NCBI GenBank assembly: GCA_028875085.1
Contig: JAPPFU010000266.1
Coordinates: forward strand, 1 to 5,149
Origin: Chloroflexota bacterium
GTDB taxonomy: Bacteria; Chloroflexota; Dehalococcoidia; Lucifugimonadales; Australimonadaceae
Direction of reading: 5' to 3'
Length of the DNA: 5,149 nucleotides
Of this stretch, positions 4,661 through 5,149 are shown in pieces. A program made the translations under genes and the position numbers. The notes beneath the pieces are model-generated. The model had not been told where the DNA came from and did no database searches. It worked only from the letters and a program-made list of their open reading frames with translations. Within the stretch, counting starts at the first letter, position 1, and each line of letters opens with the position of its first letter.

Positions 4661-5149
4661 ATGAGCGGCATCTGGCCCGGCGACACCCAATGCACCGTAT
4701 TCCTCACCTTCGACATCGACGGCGTCACCTCATGGGTGCGGCGCAACGCCGCGCTCTGGAACCGCCCCTCGGCGCTCTCCCTCGCCGAATACGGCCCTGC
4801 CGTCGCCACCCCGCGCATCCTTGACCTGCTCGACAAGCACGGCGTGCCCGCCACCTTCTTCATCCCCGGCCAGGTTGCGCAGACCCACCCCGACATGGTG
4901 CGCGACATCGCCGAGCGCGGCCACGAGGTCGGTGCTCACGGCTGGCTCCACGAACCGCCCCCCGGCCTCACCCTCGAGGAAGAGACCGACATCCTCGACC
5001 GCTCCGTATCCGTGCTGACCGACCTGGCGGGCGAGGCGCCCAAGGGCTTCCGCGCCCCCTCAGCCGACCTGGGCGCGCACACGCTCGACCTGCTCAAGGA
5101 GCGCGGCTTCACCTACGACACCTCGCTGATGGGACACGATATGCCCTAC
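4661..5149 (+). CDS. Polysaccharide deacetylase (NodB-fold) family protein, N-terminal part
   Basis: Metal-dependent carbohydrate esterase family 4-type hydrolase that cleaves amide bonds. The frame is open for 163 codons to the right edge with no stop, so the C-terminus is missing. Motif 1 is TFDIDG (16-21), with Asp18 and Asp20 in place of the usual DD pair. PATFFIPG (63-70) forms a core strand. Motif 2 is HGWLH (His93 and His97, the expected metal ligands) within GHEVGAHGWLHE. Motif 3 is GFRAPS (129-134). YDTSLMGHDMPY ends the visible part. The DxDG spelling and the AHG-x-x-HE and YDTSLM patterns resemble Helicobacter PgdA and the PuuE allantoinase/cyclic imidase branch more than exported chitin or peptidoglycan deacetylases. 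No signal peptide or membrane segment precedes the domain, so it is probably cytosolic. That makes a small cyclic amide or imide as likely a substrate as a polysaccharide. It shares a 125-bp divergent region with the MmgE/PrpD gene. Confidence 0.92.
   Translation, partial: MSGIWPGDTQCTVFLTFDIDGVTSWVRRNAALWNRPSALSLAEYGPAVATPRILDLLDKHGVPATFFIPGQVAQTHPDMVRDIAERGHEVGAHGWLHEPPPGLTLEEETDILDRSVSVLTDLAGEAPKGFRAPSADLGAHTLDLLKERGFTYDTSLMGHDMPY

Noticed and set aside
4068..4664. 198-codon plus-strand open frame opposite the MmgE/PrpD gene
   Set aside because: Arg/Ala-rich, antisense to conserved enzyme motifs, and it runs through the divergent promoter region.

Overview
This GC-rich bacterial window carries five protein-coding genes: two are cut by the window edges and three are complete. 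No tRNA, rRNA, CRISPR array, phage gene or insertion sequence is visible. The gene set (type-2-like TyrRS, RibF, an orphan Leu/Ile/Val-type binding lipoprotein, a MmgE/PrpD enzyme, a cytosolic NodB-fold deacetylase) and GC-rich intergenic regions with palindromic repeats would fit a Chloroflexota genome, perhaps Dehalococcoidia or SAR202-like. That placement is inference, not proof.

Layout, left to right. (1) Positions 1-1383, minus strand, hold a two-gene unit read right to left: ribF (riboflavin kinase/FAD synthetase, complete) followed after 2 nt by tyrS (tyrosyl-tRNA synthetase, N-terminal 139 residues only). (2) Positions 1384-1784 are a 401-bp non-coding gap between divergent genes. It is packed with perfect or near-perfect inverted repeats, one T7 tract and promoter-like boxes, and is the most unusual part of the window. 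(3) Positions 1785-3116, plus strand, encode a lipoprotein substrate-binding protein of the LivK/Peripla_BP_6 type, with no permease or ATPase gene beside it. (4) Positions 3117-3170 are a short gap between convergent genes, holding a second copy of a 34-nt palindromic repeat also present at 1463-1496. (5) Positions 3171-4535, minus strand, encode a complete MmgE/PrpD family protein. (6) Positions 4536-4660 are a divergent promoter region. (7) Position 4661 to the right edge, plus strand, is the N-terminal 163 residues of a polysaccharide-deacetylase (NodB-fold) protein resembling the Helicobacter PgdA / cyclic imidase branch.

The ribF-tyrS pair is housekeeping. The other three genes look like uptake and catabolism of small organic compounds: a binding protein for an amino-acid-like or carboxylate ligand, a dehydratase/isomerase-type enzyme for carboxylic acids, and an amide-bond hydrolase. 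Nothing in the sequence proves a shared pathway. I see no clear undescribed system here. The best leads are the chain of hairpins at 1463-1720 and the dispersed repeat family it shares with 3136-3169.
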